IMG/VR virus record: IMGVR_UViG_3300006914_000022
Coordinates: 1 to 25,497 of that record
DNA length: 25,497 nt
Direction: 5' to 3' (one strand)
Origin: a virus
The translations under genes and the position numbers were made by a program. This document shows positions 4,530 to 12,492 of the stretch, piece after piece. Under the pieces are notes generated by a model. That model did no database searches and was not told where the DNA came from. It saw only the letters and a list, made by a program, of their open reading frames with translations. Position 1 is the stretch's first letter, and each line of letters begins with the position of its first letter.

Positions 4530-6357
4530 CGCGACTTATACCGCCGAACAGACTACCGCCCCATCAACGGACGCCGGCAAAGAGGTGAGCCGTTGGATGG
4601 ACCGGATCACCATCGCCAAAAAGTCGCATGAGCAATGGGAGAGCGAGTCCGGCGCAAAACGGTTCATCGACGAATATAACGGGAAGTTCGATCTTTTCTT
4701 CAATGGTCTCAAGGGCAAAATCCCCGTTCCTCCCATCAACGAAGTGTTCGCCTATGTTCAGGCCGACATAGCTGTCATGAACAACCGTGACCCCTATCTT
4801 TCCGTCAATCCAAGGACGGGGACGGTAGAAGGGGCGAAGCTTTGGGAGGTGGCTATCAACCAGGAATGGCGCCATCTCCGGACAAAAGAAGAGACGGATC
4901 TGGAGATCATCGACAAGGACTTGGTGGGTTTTGGGTGGCACAAGGTGGGCATGAACATAGAGTCTGAGGGGGACGGCGACGATCTTCATATCACCAGCCA
5001 GGAGCTTTACTCGATGCGGGTGGACTGGCGCGACGTTCTTTGGAACATCGGGGCCAAGCGGCCTCCCAAGGATTGTGTTTGGATGGCCCAGCGCATTGTC
5101 AAGCCGTTGGAATGGGTCAAGAAGAAATATCCCAACGCCGCCACGATCGAAGGCGTGAACCATCCAGAAGTGGACGAGGTTTCTCTTCGGAACGCTCTTT
5201 ACAAAGACGACATCAAAGTGGTGGTGATGTGGGAGGTGTGGGATTCCGAATCCAAGCAGATCTATCTTTTGGCGGAGGGATTGAAGGAAAAATATCTTCA
5301 AGATCCCAAGCCTTGGCCGCCCTACCTCGACGAGTTTCCTTTCCTGATGTATTGGGATTATCTTTCTGCTGGCAAGAGCCGGCCCATGTCGGCGATTGCG
5401 CCTTGGGAAAGCCAGATCTTGGAAAAGATGGTGATCTTGGCGAGCGCGGTTAATCATGTCAAGCGATGGAATCGGCAGATGATTGTCAAGCAGGGCACTA
5501 TTTCCGACGAGAGCCTGGATCAGTTCGAGCGCGGCGACGATGGCGCCATTATCAACAACACCGGCAGCGGCGATCTCGCGGCAAATGTCAAGTTATTGGA
5601 CTTCGGGCAACTTCCCACCGACTTCTATCTCATCTTGGACCGGCTGTCCCAGATCGAAAATAACGTGAACGGTCAGCCTGAAATTGATCGTGGCGGCGTC
5701 ACCAAGACGAACACGCGGACGATCGGCGAATTGGAATTGATCAAGCAGGGCGCGAAGGGCAGGACCGATCGGAAGATCGATCGCTTTGAAACCCACCAAG
5801 AGAACATCGCCCGTCACATGATGGCCCATATGAAGGCCAACTATGACCTGCCCACGCTGATGACGGTCACCGGCGATACGCCCGAAGAAGTGATCCAAGC
5901 CTTGGGCCATAACTACGACCCCATAACCCGCAGCGTGACTTTTACACCCGCAGAGATTGAGGGTGAATACGACGTGGAAGTGAAGGCTGGGTCCACGCTT
6001 CCTCTCAACCGCGAAACCAAGCTTCAAATCCTAGAGAACGTCCTTCAGACTCTCGGCAATATTTCGCCCAATGGGCCCTCTCCCCTTCTGACGGCCGTGA
6101 TCACCGAGATGTTGGAAGCCTTCGACATGAAGCGTCTGACTGATGCCTATAAAGAAGAGCAGCAGGCCATGCAGCAACAGCAGCAGGCCGAGGCCCAGAC
6201 GGCGCAGGCCGGGCAGATCAAGGATCGGGCGCAGGCCGCCAAGAATGTGGCGCAAACGGACAAACTCACGGCGGAAGCGGACATCATGCGGGAGCAGCAC
6301 GTGATGAATCAGCTTATACCGCCCCAGCCGGCGGAGCCCGTCGGAGCGCGACCGTGA
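4522..6357 (+). CDS. Portal protein, 611 aa
   Basis: Dodecameric channel at the capsid vertex through which DNA enters and leaves and onto which the tail is built. Position directly after TerL, before scaffold and capsid, and a size of ~600 residues fit podovirus-type portals. The body is alpha/beta with many Trp/Tyr. The last ~70 residues (542-611) are a Gln/Ala-rich helical barrel-like extension with QQQQQ, as in P22-type portals. I chose ATG 4522 because GGGGAAGAAGA precedes it; the longer frame from 4423 overlaps the zinc-ribbon gene. No invariant motif defines portals, so the call rests on position, size and overall pattern. Confidence 0.85.
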   Translation: MSDATYTAEQTTAPSTDAGKEVSRWMDRITIAKKSHEQWESESGAKRFIDEYNGKFDLFFNGLKGKIPVPPINEVFAYVQADIAVMNNRDPYLSVNPRTGTVEGAKLWEVAINQEWRHLRTKEETDLEIIDKDLVGFGWHKVGMNIESEGDGDDLHITSQELYSMRVDWRDVLWNIGAKRPPKDCVWMAQRIVKPLEWVKKKYPNAATIEGVNHPEVDEVSLRNALYKDDIKVVVMWEVWDSESKQIYLLAEGLKEKYLQDPKPWPPYLDEFPFLMYWDYLSAGKSRPMSAIAPWESQILEKMVILASAVNHVKRWNRQMIVKQGTISDESLDQFERGDDGAIINNTGSGDLAANVKLLDFGQLPTDFYLILDRLSQIENNVNGQPEIDRGGVTKTNTRTIGELELIKQGAKGRTDRKIDRFETHQENIARHMMAHMKANYDLPTLMTVTGDTPEEVIQALGHNYDPITRSVTFTPAEIEGEYDVEVKAGSTLPLNRETKLQILENVLQTLGNISPNGPSPLLTAVITEMLEAFDMKRLTDAYKEEQQAMQQQQQAEAQTAQAGQIKDRAQAAKNVAQTDKLTAEADIMREQHVMNQLIPPQPAEPVGARP

Positions 6358-6767
6358 TTTGCGAGGGATGCGGCCAGAGGGCTTATGCGACATTTACGAG
6401 ATGGCCCAAAAATGAAAAAGGCGAAACGGAAAAGGTCCAGACGTGCAACATCTGCGGAGGGTCCTCGATTGGGGGATCTCCTGACATCTATTGGGATGGG
6501 AAGCCGGAAGAGGGGTTGGCTGACGATGCTCATACTGGCAAGCCGCGCGTCTTCGGATCCCGAGGAGAAAAAGCCCGCTATCTCAAAGAACGCGGACTTA
6601 TCGAGGCGGGAGATAGACAGCGCGGGGCCCCGGCAAGCATCCTCAGCAATCGAGTGGAAAACCGAGGATTATCCGCGCAACAGGCCTTGCAGCGAGTGCG
6701 GCAGATGGGCGCCGACGTTCGACGGCAAGAATTTCTGAGGATCATAAAGGAGGGCCACCGTGGGTAA
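6354..6767 (+). CDS. Zinc-ribbon protein after portal, 137 aa
   Basis: Starts at GTG overlapping the portal stop (GTGA), with GGAG seven bases upstream; the start must be this early because the first CxxC is at residues 3-6. The second is at 31-34, giving an FmdB-like zinc ribbon. The C-terminal half carries a basic helical segment (FGSRGEKARYLKERGLIEAG, about residues 67-86) like those in phage proteins found next to portals. Possibly structural or a DNA-binding accessory; function unproven. Confidence 0.7.
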   Translation: MICEGCGQRAYATFTRWPKNEKGETEKVQTCNICGGSSIGGSPDIYWDGKPEEGLADDAHTGKPRVFGSRGEKARYLKERGLIEAGDRQRGAPASILSNRVENRGLSAQQALQRVRQMGADVRRQEFLRIIKEGHRG

Positions 6768-6798
6768 ACGAGTGAAACCGAAACGGCCGCGATCATAG
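6760..6798 (+). CDS. Possible 12-aa basic micropeptide
   Basis: A near-perfect Shine-Dalgarno, AAAGGAGGG (6746-6754), lies five bases from a GTG that opens a 12-codon frame, MGKRVKPKRPRS, with seven Lys/Arg. The frame overlaps the previous stop by eight bases. No other start uses this ribosome site. It may be a real micropeptide, the remnant of a longer gene, or a site that only supports coupling. Confidence 0.35.
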   Translation: MGKRVKPKRPRS

Positions 6799-6811
6799 AA
6801 ATAGCTTTAAA

Positions 6812-6827
6812 TGTTTCATGTGAAACA
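6812..6827. promoter_or_regulatory. parS-like ParB-binding palindrome
   Basis: TGTTTCATGTGAAACA differs at one central base from the chromosomal parS consensus TGTTTCACGTGAAACA. The dyad extends to nine bases per side (6810-6829). It occupies the only real intergenic gap between portal and scaffold. No parA or parB is present in the window, so the ligand would be the host ParB/Spo0J or a gene elsewhere in the phage. As RNA it could form an 8-bp hairpin, but no T tract follows. Confidence 0.55.
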
Positions 6828-6854
6828 TTGTATGTCAATTAATTTGGAGGACTC

Positions 6855-7073
6855 ATGGACATGAAGCGTATGGGCATTGCGGCATCGATGGCGGGGCAAC
6901 CCGCGCAGCCCAGGCAGCCCAGCGTCGGGGACAGGCCGCAAGGCGGCGGCGTGGACGCCAAAATCGAGCAGATCCATCAGGCCGTGATGAAGCTCTCGGC
7001 GCAGATGGATGCTCTTTTGGGCGAAGAGCAGTCCATGCAAGAGCCTCAAGGGGTCCCCGGTGCCGGCCAGTAG
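6855..7073 (+). CDS. Small coiled-coil phage protein, 72 aa
   Basis: GGAGG lies five bases before the ATG. Residues 1-33 are Pro/Gln/Gly-rich and flexible; residues 34-60 form a single amphipathic helix suited to oligomerisation. It sits between portal and scaffold with DUF3008-like and scaffold genes following, so it may be a minor head or assembly protein. No family is recognised. Confidence 0.6.
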   Translation: MDMKRMGIAASMAGQPAQPRQPSVGDRPQGGGVDAKIEQIHQAVMKLSAQMDALLGEEQSMQEPQGVPGAGQ

Positions 7074-7248
7074 TGAAGCCCAGCGCCGGCTCTTCGGCAT
7101 GGTGCTGGCGTATAAACGCGGCAAGCTCAAGACCGCCTCGCCCGTGGTGAAGAAGGTCTCAGCAGGCGTCAGCGAGTCCTCCGCGTCGGATTTCGCATCA
7201 GAGGTCAAAAAAAAGAGAGAGCGGTTGGCCAGAAGCATGGCCACCTGA
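7060..7248 (+). CDS. DUF3008-like small virion-operon protein, 62 aa
   Basis: The start is GTG at 7060 with AAGGGG six bases upstream, overlapping the previous gene by 14 bases. The frame opens earlier, but only this start gives the family-like N-terminus PASSEAQRRLFG, followed by LAYKRGKLKTASPVVKK. That pattern (SEAQ, KRG, ASPxxKK) is characteristic of short proteins in phage head operons usually annotated as DUF3008. Very basic and helical. Possibly a minor internal or DNA-binding component; function is not established for the family. Confidence 0.65.
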   Translation: MPASSEAQRRLFGMVLAYKRGKLKTASPVVKKVSAGVSESSASDFASEVKKKRERLARSMAT

Positions 7249-7257
7249 GGAGAAAAA

Positions 7258-8115
7258 ATGGACCCCACAATTTCGAGCCCGACCCCAGTAAGCGCTTCGG
7301 CGGCGACCCCGGCAACGGAACCCGCCGGCGTGAATGGGACGGCTCAACTCAACGGTGAAGCGAATGGGCAGAGCGCATCCGTTGAAGAGATGTTCGGGAA
7401 TGTCGACCCGAAAACTTTGCCTCCGCAGCTCAAGAGCGTGTACGACAACATGCTCCGTGGCTTCAAAGAGAAGACCACGAAAGTTGAAGAAACGGTGAAA
7501 TCCCGTCTGGCCAAAGAGTTAGAGCCATATAGGACCAAGGCGCAAACCTACGACCAGATCGTCCAGCAAGAGGAGTTCGTGAAGCGCTGGAACGAATATG
7601 TCGAGGAGCAAAATGCGAGGGCCCGGCAGCAGAACGTGGATCCGAACGATCCGAACGCCAAGCTCCTTCAGGAAGTCGAAAAACTGAAAAGAGAGCATGC
7701 AATGACGGCGGCGGAGATTCGGACGACGAAGGCGTTGGATTCCATTAACGCTTTCGCCGAGGCTGTGGATGAGAAGGGTGAAAAGTTACATCCCGAGTTT
7801 GACAAGCTCTCCAATTTGTCGCTCGGCACCCACGCCCAAGCCGGCACCTACGATCTGCTGCGGACCGCTGTCGAGCTTGCCCCGGGCAACTCGCCCGAGG
7901 AAAAGCTTGAGAACGGTTATAAGGCCGCCAAGGCCGTGTATGACGGCATCTATGAAGAAGGCGTGAAAGCGGGCAAGGGGCAGTTGATGCAAAAGGTGAG
8001 GAATAGCACCACGCCTCCCTCCAACATCGCCGCCACCAGGTTCAGCAATGAGCGCCCCAAAGATGCGCTGGAAGCTCTGCAAATGGCCAAGAAGGGGATC
8101 GCCGTCCAACGATAA
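7258..8115 (+). CDS. Capsid scaffolding protein, 285 aa
   Basis: Scaffolds direct prohead assembly and then leave. This gene lies directly before the major capsid gene, where scaffolds are found. The protein has a disordered Ala/Pro/Thr-rich N-terminus (1-45), long charged coiled-coil stretches (about 65-160), no cysteine, and a basic C-terminal segment of the kind that binds coat protein. GAGG lies before the ATG. The call rests on position and composition, as scaffold sequences are poorly conserved. Confidence 0.8.
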   Translation: MDPTISSPTPVSASAATPATEPAGVNGTAQLNGEANGQSASVEEMFGNVDPKTLPPQLKSVYDNMLRGFKEKTTKVEETVKSRLAKELEPYRTKAQTYDQIVQQEEFVKRWNEYVEEQNARARQQNVDPNDPNAKLLQEVEKLKREHAMTAAEIRTTKALDSINAFAEAVDEKGEKLHPEFDKLSNLSLGTHAQAGTYDLLRTAVELAPGNSPEEKLENGYKAAKAVYDGIYEEGVKAGKGQLMQKVRNSTTPPSNIAATRFSNERPKDALEALQMAKKGIAVQR

Positions 8116-8129
8116 ATAGGAGGCATTAA

Positions 8130-9095
8130 ATGGCGGCACCCACGCTACTGACTTACGGTCCGGGCAACGTTGACGAAACCCTGACGCTTGCCTGGAGCAA
8201 CATGATTCCCGAGATCAAGGACAACGTGTTCAGCGAGAACACCGCCCTTGGTTGGCTTTACTCCACCGGCAAGAAGTCGTTGAAGGGCGGAGCGTCGATC
8301 TCGCACGGCCTGATGTATGGGGGCAATGCTGGCGCTGGTTCTTATGCGCGCTATGAGATCCTGAACGTTGCGCCGGTTGACGGGCTGACCCGCGATCAAT
8401 GGGTCTGGAAACAGTATGAATGCCCGGTGACCATCGACGGGTTTACCGAGCGGGATGCGACTCAGGGAGATTACGCCCTGGCTGATGCGCTGGAGACCAA
8501 GAAGAAACAGTCTGAGGGAGCCATTCGCAATCTCCTGGAGACTGACATCTTCAAGGCTTCTCCCGGCACCAATGATCTGCGTTCTCTGCCGAACATCGTC
8601 TTGGGTTCTGGCACTGAGGGACAGATCTCCGGGACCTCCAACAGTTGGTGGACTTCCACGGTGAACGCGGCGGGTTCTTGGGCGACAGGTATTGGCCGCA
8701 CGCAGTTGGTCAATACGATCAACACCCTCAACAAGAAAAACCCCGTCGGCATGCCGGACTTGCTGCTCTCCGACCAGACCTCCATCGAGGCTTATGAAGG
8801 GACGCTGGTTCCTCAGTATCGCTTCCAAAGCAATAAGGGCGATCTGGGGCTCAGCTCCAACCTGACCTTCAAGGAGATCCCCTGGATGTGGAGCGTGCAG
8901 GGTACCAGCGGCGTGATCTATGTCCTCAACTCCGACGCGCTCAAGTTCTATGTGAGCAAATCCACGGACTTCCTCTTCACGGGGTTCGTGCGGCCGGCCA
9001 ACCAGGATGCAAAGGTGGGGCATATCCTGCTCACCTGCGCGCTGGCGACCTGCTATCGCCGGAAGCTGGGCAAGACGACCAGCAACGCCGCCTAA
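8130..9095 (+). CDS. Major capsid protein, 321 aa
   Basis: Strong ribosome site (ATAGGAGG) 14 bases after the scaffold stop, as expected for the most abundant virion protein. The sequence is alpha/beta, rich in Gly/Thr/Asn, with a long internal helix-rich stretch around residues 110-145 and a beta-rich C-terminal half; this is consistent with an HK97-type fold. Length is typical for small phage coats. The subfamily was not recognised with certainty, so identification depends on position after portal and scaffold and on size. Confidence 0.85.
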   Translation: MAAPTLLTYGPGNVDETLTLAWSNMIPEIKDNVFSENTALGWLYSTGKKSLKGGASISHGLMYGGNAGAGSYARYEILNVAPVDGLTRDQWVWKQYECPVTIDGFTERDATQGDYALADALETKKKQSEGAIRNLLETDIFKASPGTNDLRSLPNIVLGSGTEGQISGTSNSWWTSTVNAAGSWATGIGRTQLVNTINTLNKKNPVGMPDLLLSDQTSIEAYEGTLVPQYRFQSNKGDLGLSSNLTFKEIPWMWSVQGTSGVIYVLNSDALKFYVSKSTDFLFTGFVRPANQDAKVGHILLTCALATCYRRKLGKTTSNAA

Positions 9096-9107
9096 GGAGG
9101 AACAAAC

Positions 9108-9368
9108 ATGGCCTTCGCCACCACGAACGTCGTCCGGGAAAATGCCGGGTCCGTTAATGTCGTGCGGGGGAATTGGAGCGCTTCTGTGGGAGATGCTGCG
9201 GGGACGATCACGGTGGGGAGCGTCGCTTTGGACGCTGAGTTCCACCAGAACTTGTCCTCGGGGCCCTATCAGAATCGCATCCCGACCTCCGGGCTTGGCA
9301 CCAACGTTGTCACGGTCTATCACTTGGGGGCCGTGACGAATGGAACCTTCACCATCAGGTTCAAGTAA
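9108..9368 (+). CDS. Probable head decoration or minor capsid protein, 86 aa
   Basis: TAAGGAGG precedes the ATG, 12 bases after the capsid gene. The product is a small, cysteine-free, beta-strand-rich protein with alternating Val/Thr/Gly and no helices, like small decoration or head-stabilising proteins encoded right after coat genes. No conserved motif proves this. It may instead be a short head fibre. Confidence 0.6.
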   Translation: MAFATTNVVRENAGSVNVVRGNWSASVGDAAGTITVGSVALDAEFHQNLSSGPYQNRIPTSGLGTNVVTVYHLGAVTNGTFTIRFK

Positions 9369-9376
9369 CCAAGTAG

Positions 9377-9408
9377 CCGTCCACCAGACGGTCGGCGGCG
9401 AAAGCCGC
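9377..9408 (+). other. Two tandem stem-loops between head genes
   Basis: CCGTC/GACGG (9377-9381 with 9387-9391) is followed by GCGGC-GAAA-GCCGC (9395-9408), a perfect stem closed by a GNRA tetraloop. Both precede the TAGGAGG ribosome site of the next gene. There is no T tract, so an mRNA-stabilising or processing role is more likely than termination. Confidence 0.4.
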
Positions 9409-9427
9409 TAAATATAGGAGGCAGCAT

Positions 9428-9868
9428 ATGGAATTCGCACAGCTGAATCGAAACGACGCCGAGAAGATTTTCATTTCGGGTCGCAATATCACGGGGGCGA
9501 CGGTTTCGGCCGGGATCCCCGTGGAATGGGACGTGGTGACGGCGACGGACGGTAACTCGTTCACCGCCGCCAAGTCGGGCAGTCTCTCGGGCCTTTTCGC
9601 CGGGATCACCGACGCCTCGCTGACGGACAGTTCTTACGGCCGCATCCAGGTCTATGGCTTCCGCACCAGCGCGTATATCTCGGGCGCTTCCGCCGGGAAC
9701 TATGTGGGCACGTTCCTCCAGCCGACGAACGGCATCTTGACGGACATGACGATGAGCGCGGCCACGACTTCCGGCCACACCAAAGTCGTGCTCTTTGAGA
9801 CCATCGGCGCCGCTGCGGGGAACTCGGCCACGCTCCAGTACAACGTCTTCATCCGCGCTCTCGGCTAA
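9428..9868 (+). CDS. Probable virion surface protein, 146 aa
   Basis: Excellent ribosome site (TAGGAGG) before the ATG. The protein is beta-rich with Gly/Ala/Ser/Thr and has repeated short strands without cysteine. Residues ~10-60 resemble the small beta-barrel of decoration or head-fibre proteins. It follows capsid and small decoration genes, so a second outer head protein is the best guess. It is the last virion gene before the glycosyltransferase cassette, and so a possible target of that cassette (inference). Confidence 0.55.
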   Translation: MEFAQLNRNDAEKIFISGRNITGATVSAGIPVEWDVVTATDGNSFTAAKSGSLSGLFAGITDASLTDSSYGRIQVYGFRTSAYISGASAGNYVGTFLQPTNGILTDMTMSAATTSGHTKVVLFETIGAAAGNSATLQYNVFIRALG

Positions 9869-9917
9869 TTCCGAGATCACACTGAAGCCGGGTTAGTGTC
9901 CAAAAGAGGGGGACATT

Positions 9918-10952
9918 TTGAAAGCTCTATTCATCGACGGGACGTCGGGCTTTACCCCCAATCGTCTCGCAACGAAGGCTTGCGGAGGCATCTCCACCTC
10001 CCTGACGCTGATTCCGCGTTACTTGGCAAAGAACGGCGTCAGGGCGGTGGTGGCCTCTGAGCATCCAACGCGGGAAGAGGTGGATGGAGTCCTCTATACG
10101 CCGACGATCGAAGATGTTGATCGGGACGCCGATTGGGTGGTCTTCAATCGAAACATTTTCAACCGCCAAATGGAGTCAATGTTCCCCAAATCCAAAAAGA
10201 TCTGGTGGCTGCATGACATCGTCGATCATCGCTACCTCGAGGATGACTCTTTCCATAAGATGGACCGGATCGTGGCCCTTTCGCGTTACAACGTCGAGTC
10301 TTATAGCGATTTCTTCGGGATCGACCGCAAGAAGTTCGTAATTATCCCGAACGGCGTGGACAAAGAGATGTTCTTTCCGGCGGAGGATCATGACCGGCAC
10401 CTTTTCGTGTGCGCCTCAGCTCCGATCAAGGGTCTTTATCCGCTGGCCTTCACCTGGTTCAACTTGCTGCGGTTGGATCCGAAAGCGGAACTACGGATTT
10501 ACTCCAACCAGGCATTGCACGATAAAGAGAACAACTCTCAGATGGAGGCGCAGTTGAAGCAGTTGGCCGATGGAGGCGCGAACATCTTGGCCCCCATCCC
10601 CCAATCGGATCTGGCGGCTGTGTTGAGGCAGGCGAGGGCGCTTTTGATGCCGAACCATTACCCGGAAATCTGCTCGAACCTGATCCTTCAGGCCCAGGCC
10701 AGCGGAACGCCGGTGGTGACGACGGCGATTGGGTCAGCGCCCGAGTTCATCGTCCAGCGTTGGTCCGGCATGATGACCCGCCTGGCACCGCACGACATGT
10801 TCTGGTGGTGGAAAGATTTTGCGGAAAGGACGATCGAGGTCCAAACAGAAGACGCCCTTTACGACACCATCCATCGTCGGGCGCCCGAGAACGTGAAATC
10901 CTGGGACCAGATTGGCGCCTTATGGTTGGACCTACTGAAAGGGAGAGTTTGA
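9918..10952 (+). CDS. GT4-type glycosyltransferase (GT-B fold), 344 aa
   Basis: Transfers a sugar from a nucleotide-sugar donor. Seen: an N-terminal Rossmann half with a glycine-rich acceptor loop (residues 22-26), the hinge element IIPNGVDKEMF (142-152), and the donor-binding segment near residue 250. The family's E-x7-E is E250-x7-Q258 here, so the second Glu is replaced by Gln, which may alter activity or donor choice. The start is TTG at 9918, with GAGGGGG upstream. The gene sits inside the virion operon, followed one base later by a methyltransferase. Likely targets are virion proteins or host surface glycans; neither is shown. Confidence 0.85.
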   Translation: MKALFIDGTSGFTPNRLATKACGGISTSLTLIPRYLAKNGVRAVVASEHPTREEVDGVLYTPTIEDVDRDADWVVFNRNIFNRQMESMFPKSKKIWWLHDIVDHRYLEDDSFHKMDRIVALSRYNVESYSDFFGIDRKKFVIIPNGVDKEMFFPAEDHDRHLFVCASAPIKGLYPLAFTWFNLLRLDPKAELRIYSNQALHDKENNSQMEAQLKQLADGGANILAPIPQSDLAAVLRQARALLMPNHYPEICSNLILQAQASGTPVVTTAIGSAPEFIVQRWSGMMTRLAPHDMFWWWKDFAERTIEVQTEDALYDTIHRRAPENVKSWDQIGALWLDLLKGRV

Positions 10953-10953
10953 T

Positions 10954-11574
10954 ATGGGTACCGCGATCTTTGACAAATTCCCGATCAGTGGAGATTTTGG
11001 CGGGAAAAAAGTTTTGAATCTGGGCTGCGGCTTCGCCAAATACCCGGCGAAGAACGTGACCAATTTGGACGCTTACGCGGTCTGCCAGCCGGATGTGGTG
11101 TGCAATCTGGAAAAGGGGAGGCTGCCCTTCGAGGATGAATCCTTTGACCTGATCATCGCCAACCACGTTTTGGAGCATGTCAAGAACTGGTGGGCAGTCT
11201 TTGAGGAATGCGCAAGGATCGTGCGGCCCGGGGGGGCGATCATCATCTATGTGCCCGGCCCGGGCAATGATTCGACGGTGGGGTATCGGGATCATGTATC
11301 GCAGATCAACCATTACTCCTTTTACGGGACTATGGACACGATGCCCGGGACGAACGCATGGGCGGAGGCCAATAAAAAGTCAAAAGTTGGGCAGCTCTTC
11401 ATGGAACAGGCCGAGCGTCGATATTATCGGGCGTTATGGATGAGATTCCTGCCGAAGAAGCTTTTATTCTGGGCCGGTCAACATTTGAGAAACATGATCA
11501 GTGAAGAGGGCTACGTTTTCAGGAAGATTGCGAAAAGGGAGAAACCGCGTGGGAACGATCGTCAAGCTCTATAG
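10954..11574 (+). CDS. SAM-dependent methyltransferase (type 11), 206 aa
   Basis: Class I methyltransferase. Motif I VLNLGCG is at residues 20-26, the acidic end of strand 2 at TNLDAY (36-41), then PFEDESFDLIIANHVLEHV, typical of Methyltransf_11, and RIVRPGGAIIIYVPG after it. The catalytic core is complete; the C-terminal ~80 residues are basic and specific. Starts one base after the glycosyltransferase stop with GGGAGA upstream. Gene pairing suggests it methylates a sugar or another product of the same cassette; DNA or protein substrates cannot be excluded. Confidence 0.85.
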   Translation: MGTAIFDKFPISGDFGGKKVLNLGCGFAKYPAKNVTNLDAYAVCQPDVVCNLEKGRLPFEDESFDLIIANHVLEHVKNWWAVFEECARIVRPGGAIIIYVPGPGNDSTVGYRDHVSQINHYSFYGTMDTMPGTNAWAEANKKSKVGQLFMEQAERRYYRALWMRFLPKKLLFWAGQHLRNMISEEGYVFRKIAKREKPRGNDRQAL

Positions 11575-11761
11575 CTGTTGTAAGTGCGGGTGGATCATGG
11601 ACGAAATGGATACGACGATGGCATGTCCATGTAGAAAGTGTGGCTCTCGAATGATGAGGCTGGCGGCGCCGACGCGGTGGAACATTTTCAGATATTTCAT
11701 GAGCCATAAGAAGCAGATTCTGCTCTGGGTGAAAGAGAATGTCCTTAAAAGAAATCGTTAA
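11549..11761 (+). CDS. Zinc-ribbon protein with basic tail, 70 aa
   Basis: GTG start at 11549 with GGGAG eight bases upstream, overlapping the methyltransferase end by 26 bases. Knuckles are C10/C13 (CCKC, with an extra C11) and C28/C31 (CRKC, with C26 just before). The C-terminal half has an aromatic amphipathic helix and many Lys/Arg, suggesting membrane-surface or nucleic-acid contact. Its place between two sugar-modification genes hints at a role with them. No family is recognised. Confidence 0.6.
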   Translation: MGTIVKLYSCCKCGWIMDEMDTTMACPCRKCGSRMMRLAAPTRWNIFRYFMSHKKQILLWVKENVLKRNR

Positions 11762-12446
11762 GGATTCGGTCGCTATCCTTTCGCCTTGCGCCAATAGTGT
11801 TGAGCCGAGGGCCTATCAGTTCGCAATGGTGATCGCCTCGGCGGCATCGGCCTCGGGATTCCCGGTGCGGCAGGTGGGCGTGACGGAGCGGACCCTGATT
11901 CATACGGCGCGGAACGTGTTGGCCAACGAATTTCTGGCAACGGATTGCGAATGGGCCTTTTGGCTGGACTCGGACATGGTGCTGCCGGCCAATACGATCC
12001 CGGTGATGATCCGGTGGGCGAAGAAGTTGAATGCCCAGTTCTTGACGGGAGTTTATTACCAGCGCGTTGGAGACCATAAGCCGCTGGTGTTGCTGCGGAA
12101 TGAAGACAGGGTCAACTACAAGGAAGATTACGAGCACAGCATGGTGATCGTGCCCGAGGGCAACAAGACGCCCTTTAAAGTCCACTGCTGCGGCTTCGGG
12201 TGCGTTCTGATGCATCGGGACGTGCTCATGAAGATGGATCAGCCTTTCTTCAAGTATGAGTATCCGCCGGGCAAGCGGGAGCTGTCCGAGGATTTCTACT
12301 TCTGCATCAACGCGCGGAAAAAGGGCATCGACTTGTGGGCGATTCCGGAGCTGACGTGCGGTCACATCGGCCAGGCGCCCATCATCACCAAGAAGGATTT
12401 CAAATTCGAGGGCAAGACGGTGCCGGTAAAGTTGGAGACGCAATGA
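11739..12446 (+). CDS. GT-A fold glycosyltransferase (GT2-like), 235 aa
   Basis: A single-domain nucleotide-sugar transferase. The metal-binding D-x-D appears as LDSDMV (Asp77-Ser78-Asp79) at the end of a predicted strand, in a context (WAFWLDSDMVLP) typical of GT2/GT-A enzymes of phages and bacteria. An acceptor-side region with CCGFG around residues 149-153 and an SEDFYFC segment near 190 follow; the ED pair fits the GT2 catalytic-base motif. Overlaps the zinc-ribbon gene by 23 bases. With the GT4 enzyme it may build a two-sugar decoration. Confidence 0.8.
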   Translation: MSLKEIVKDSVAILSPCANSVEPRAYQFAMVIASAASASGFPVRQVGVTERTLIHTARNVLANEFLATDCEWAFWLDSDMVLPANTIPVMIRWAKKLNAQFLTGVYYQRVGDHKPLVLLRNEDRVNYKEDYEHSMVIVPEGNKTPFKVHCCGFGCVLMHRDVLMKMDQPFFKYEYPPGKRELSEDFYFCINARKKGIDLWAIPELTCGHIGQAPIITKKDFKFEGKTVPVKLETQ

Positions 12447-12449
12447 TTT

Positions 12450-12492
12450 CACGGGGGTGGAGTTCTCTCCCTCTCTCCATCCCCGTGTCTTT
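12450..12492 (+). terminator. Intrinsic terminator after the glycosyltransferase cassette
   Basis: A 13-bp stem (12450-12462 with 12475-12487, one G-U pair) closes a 12-base pyrimidine loop and is followed by TCTTT. It starts three bases after the GT-A stop. The tail is short, so some read-through into the next gene is likely. The following 57 bases are A/G-rich and contain only a ribosome site. Confidence 0.6.

Noticed and set aside
4564-5457. 297-codon minus-strand frame within the portal gene
   Set aside because: Antisense shadow of GC-rich codons; the plus-strand portal is clearly the real gene.
6810-6829. Transcription terminator reading of the parS-like dyad
   Set aside because: An 8-bp hairpin is possible, but no T tract follows on either strand.
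8145-9323. 392-codon minus-strand frame across the capsid gene
   Set aside because: Its codons mirror the strong plus-strand capsid and 86-aa genes; it has no ribosome site and an unnatural Arg/Gly/His-rich composition.
11745-12452. 235-codon minus-strand frame exactly opposite the GT-A gene
   Set aside because: Same-length antisense artefact of codon bias; the plus strand carries the DxD enzyme.
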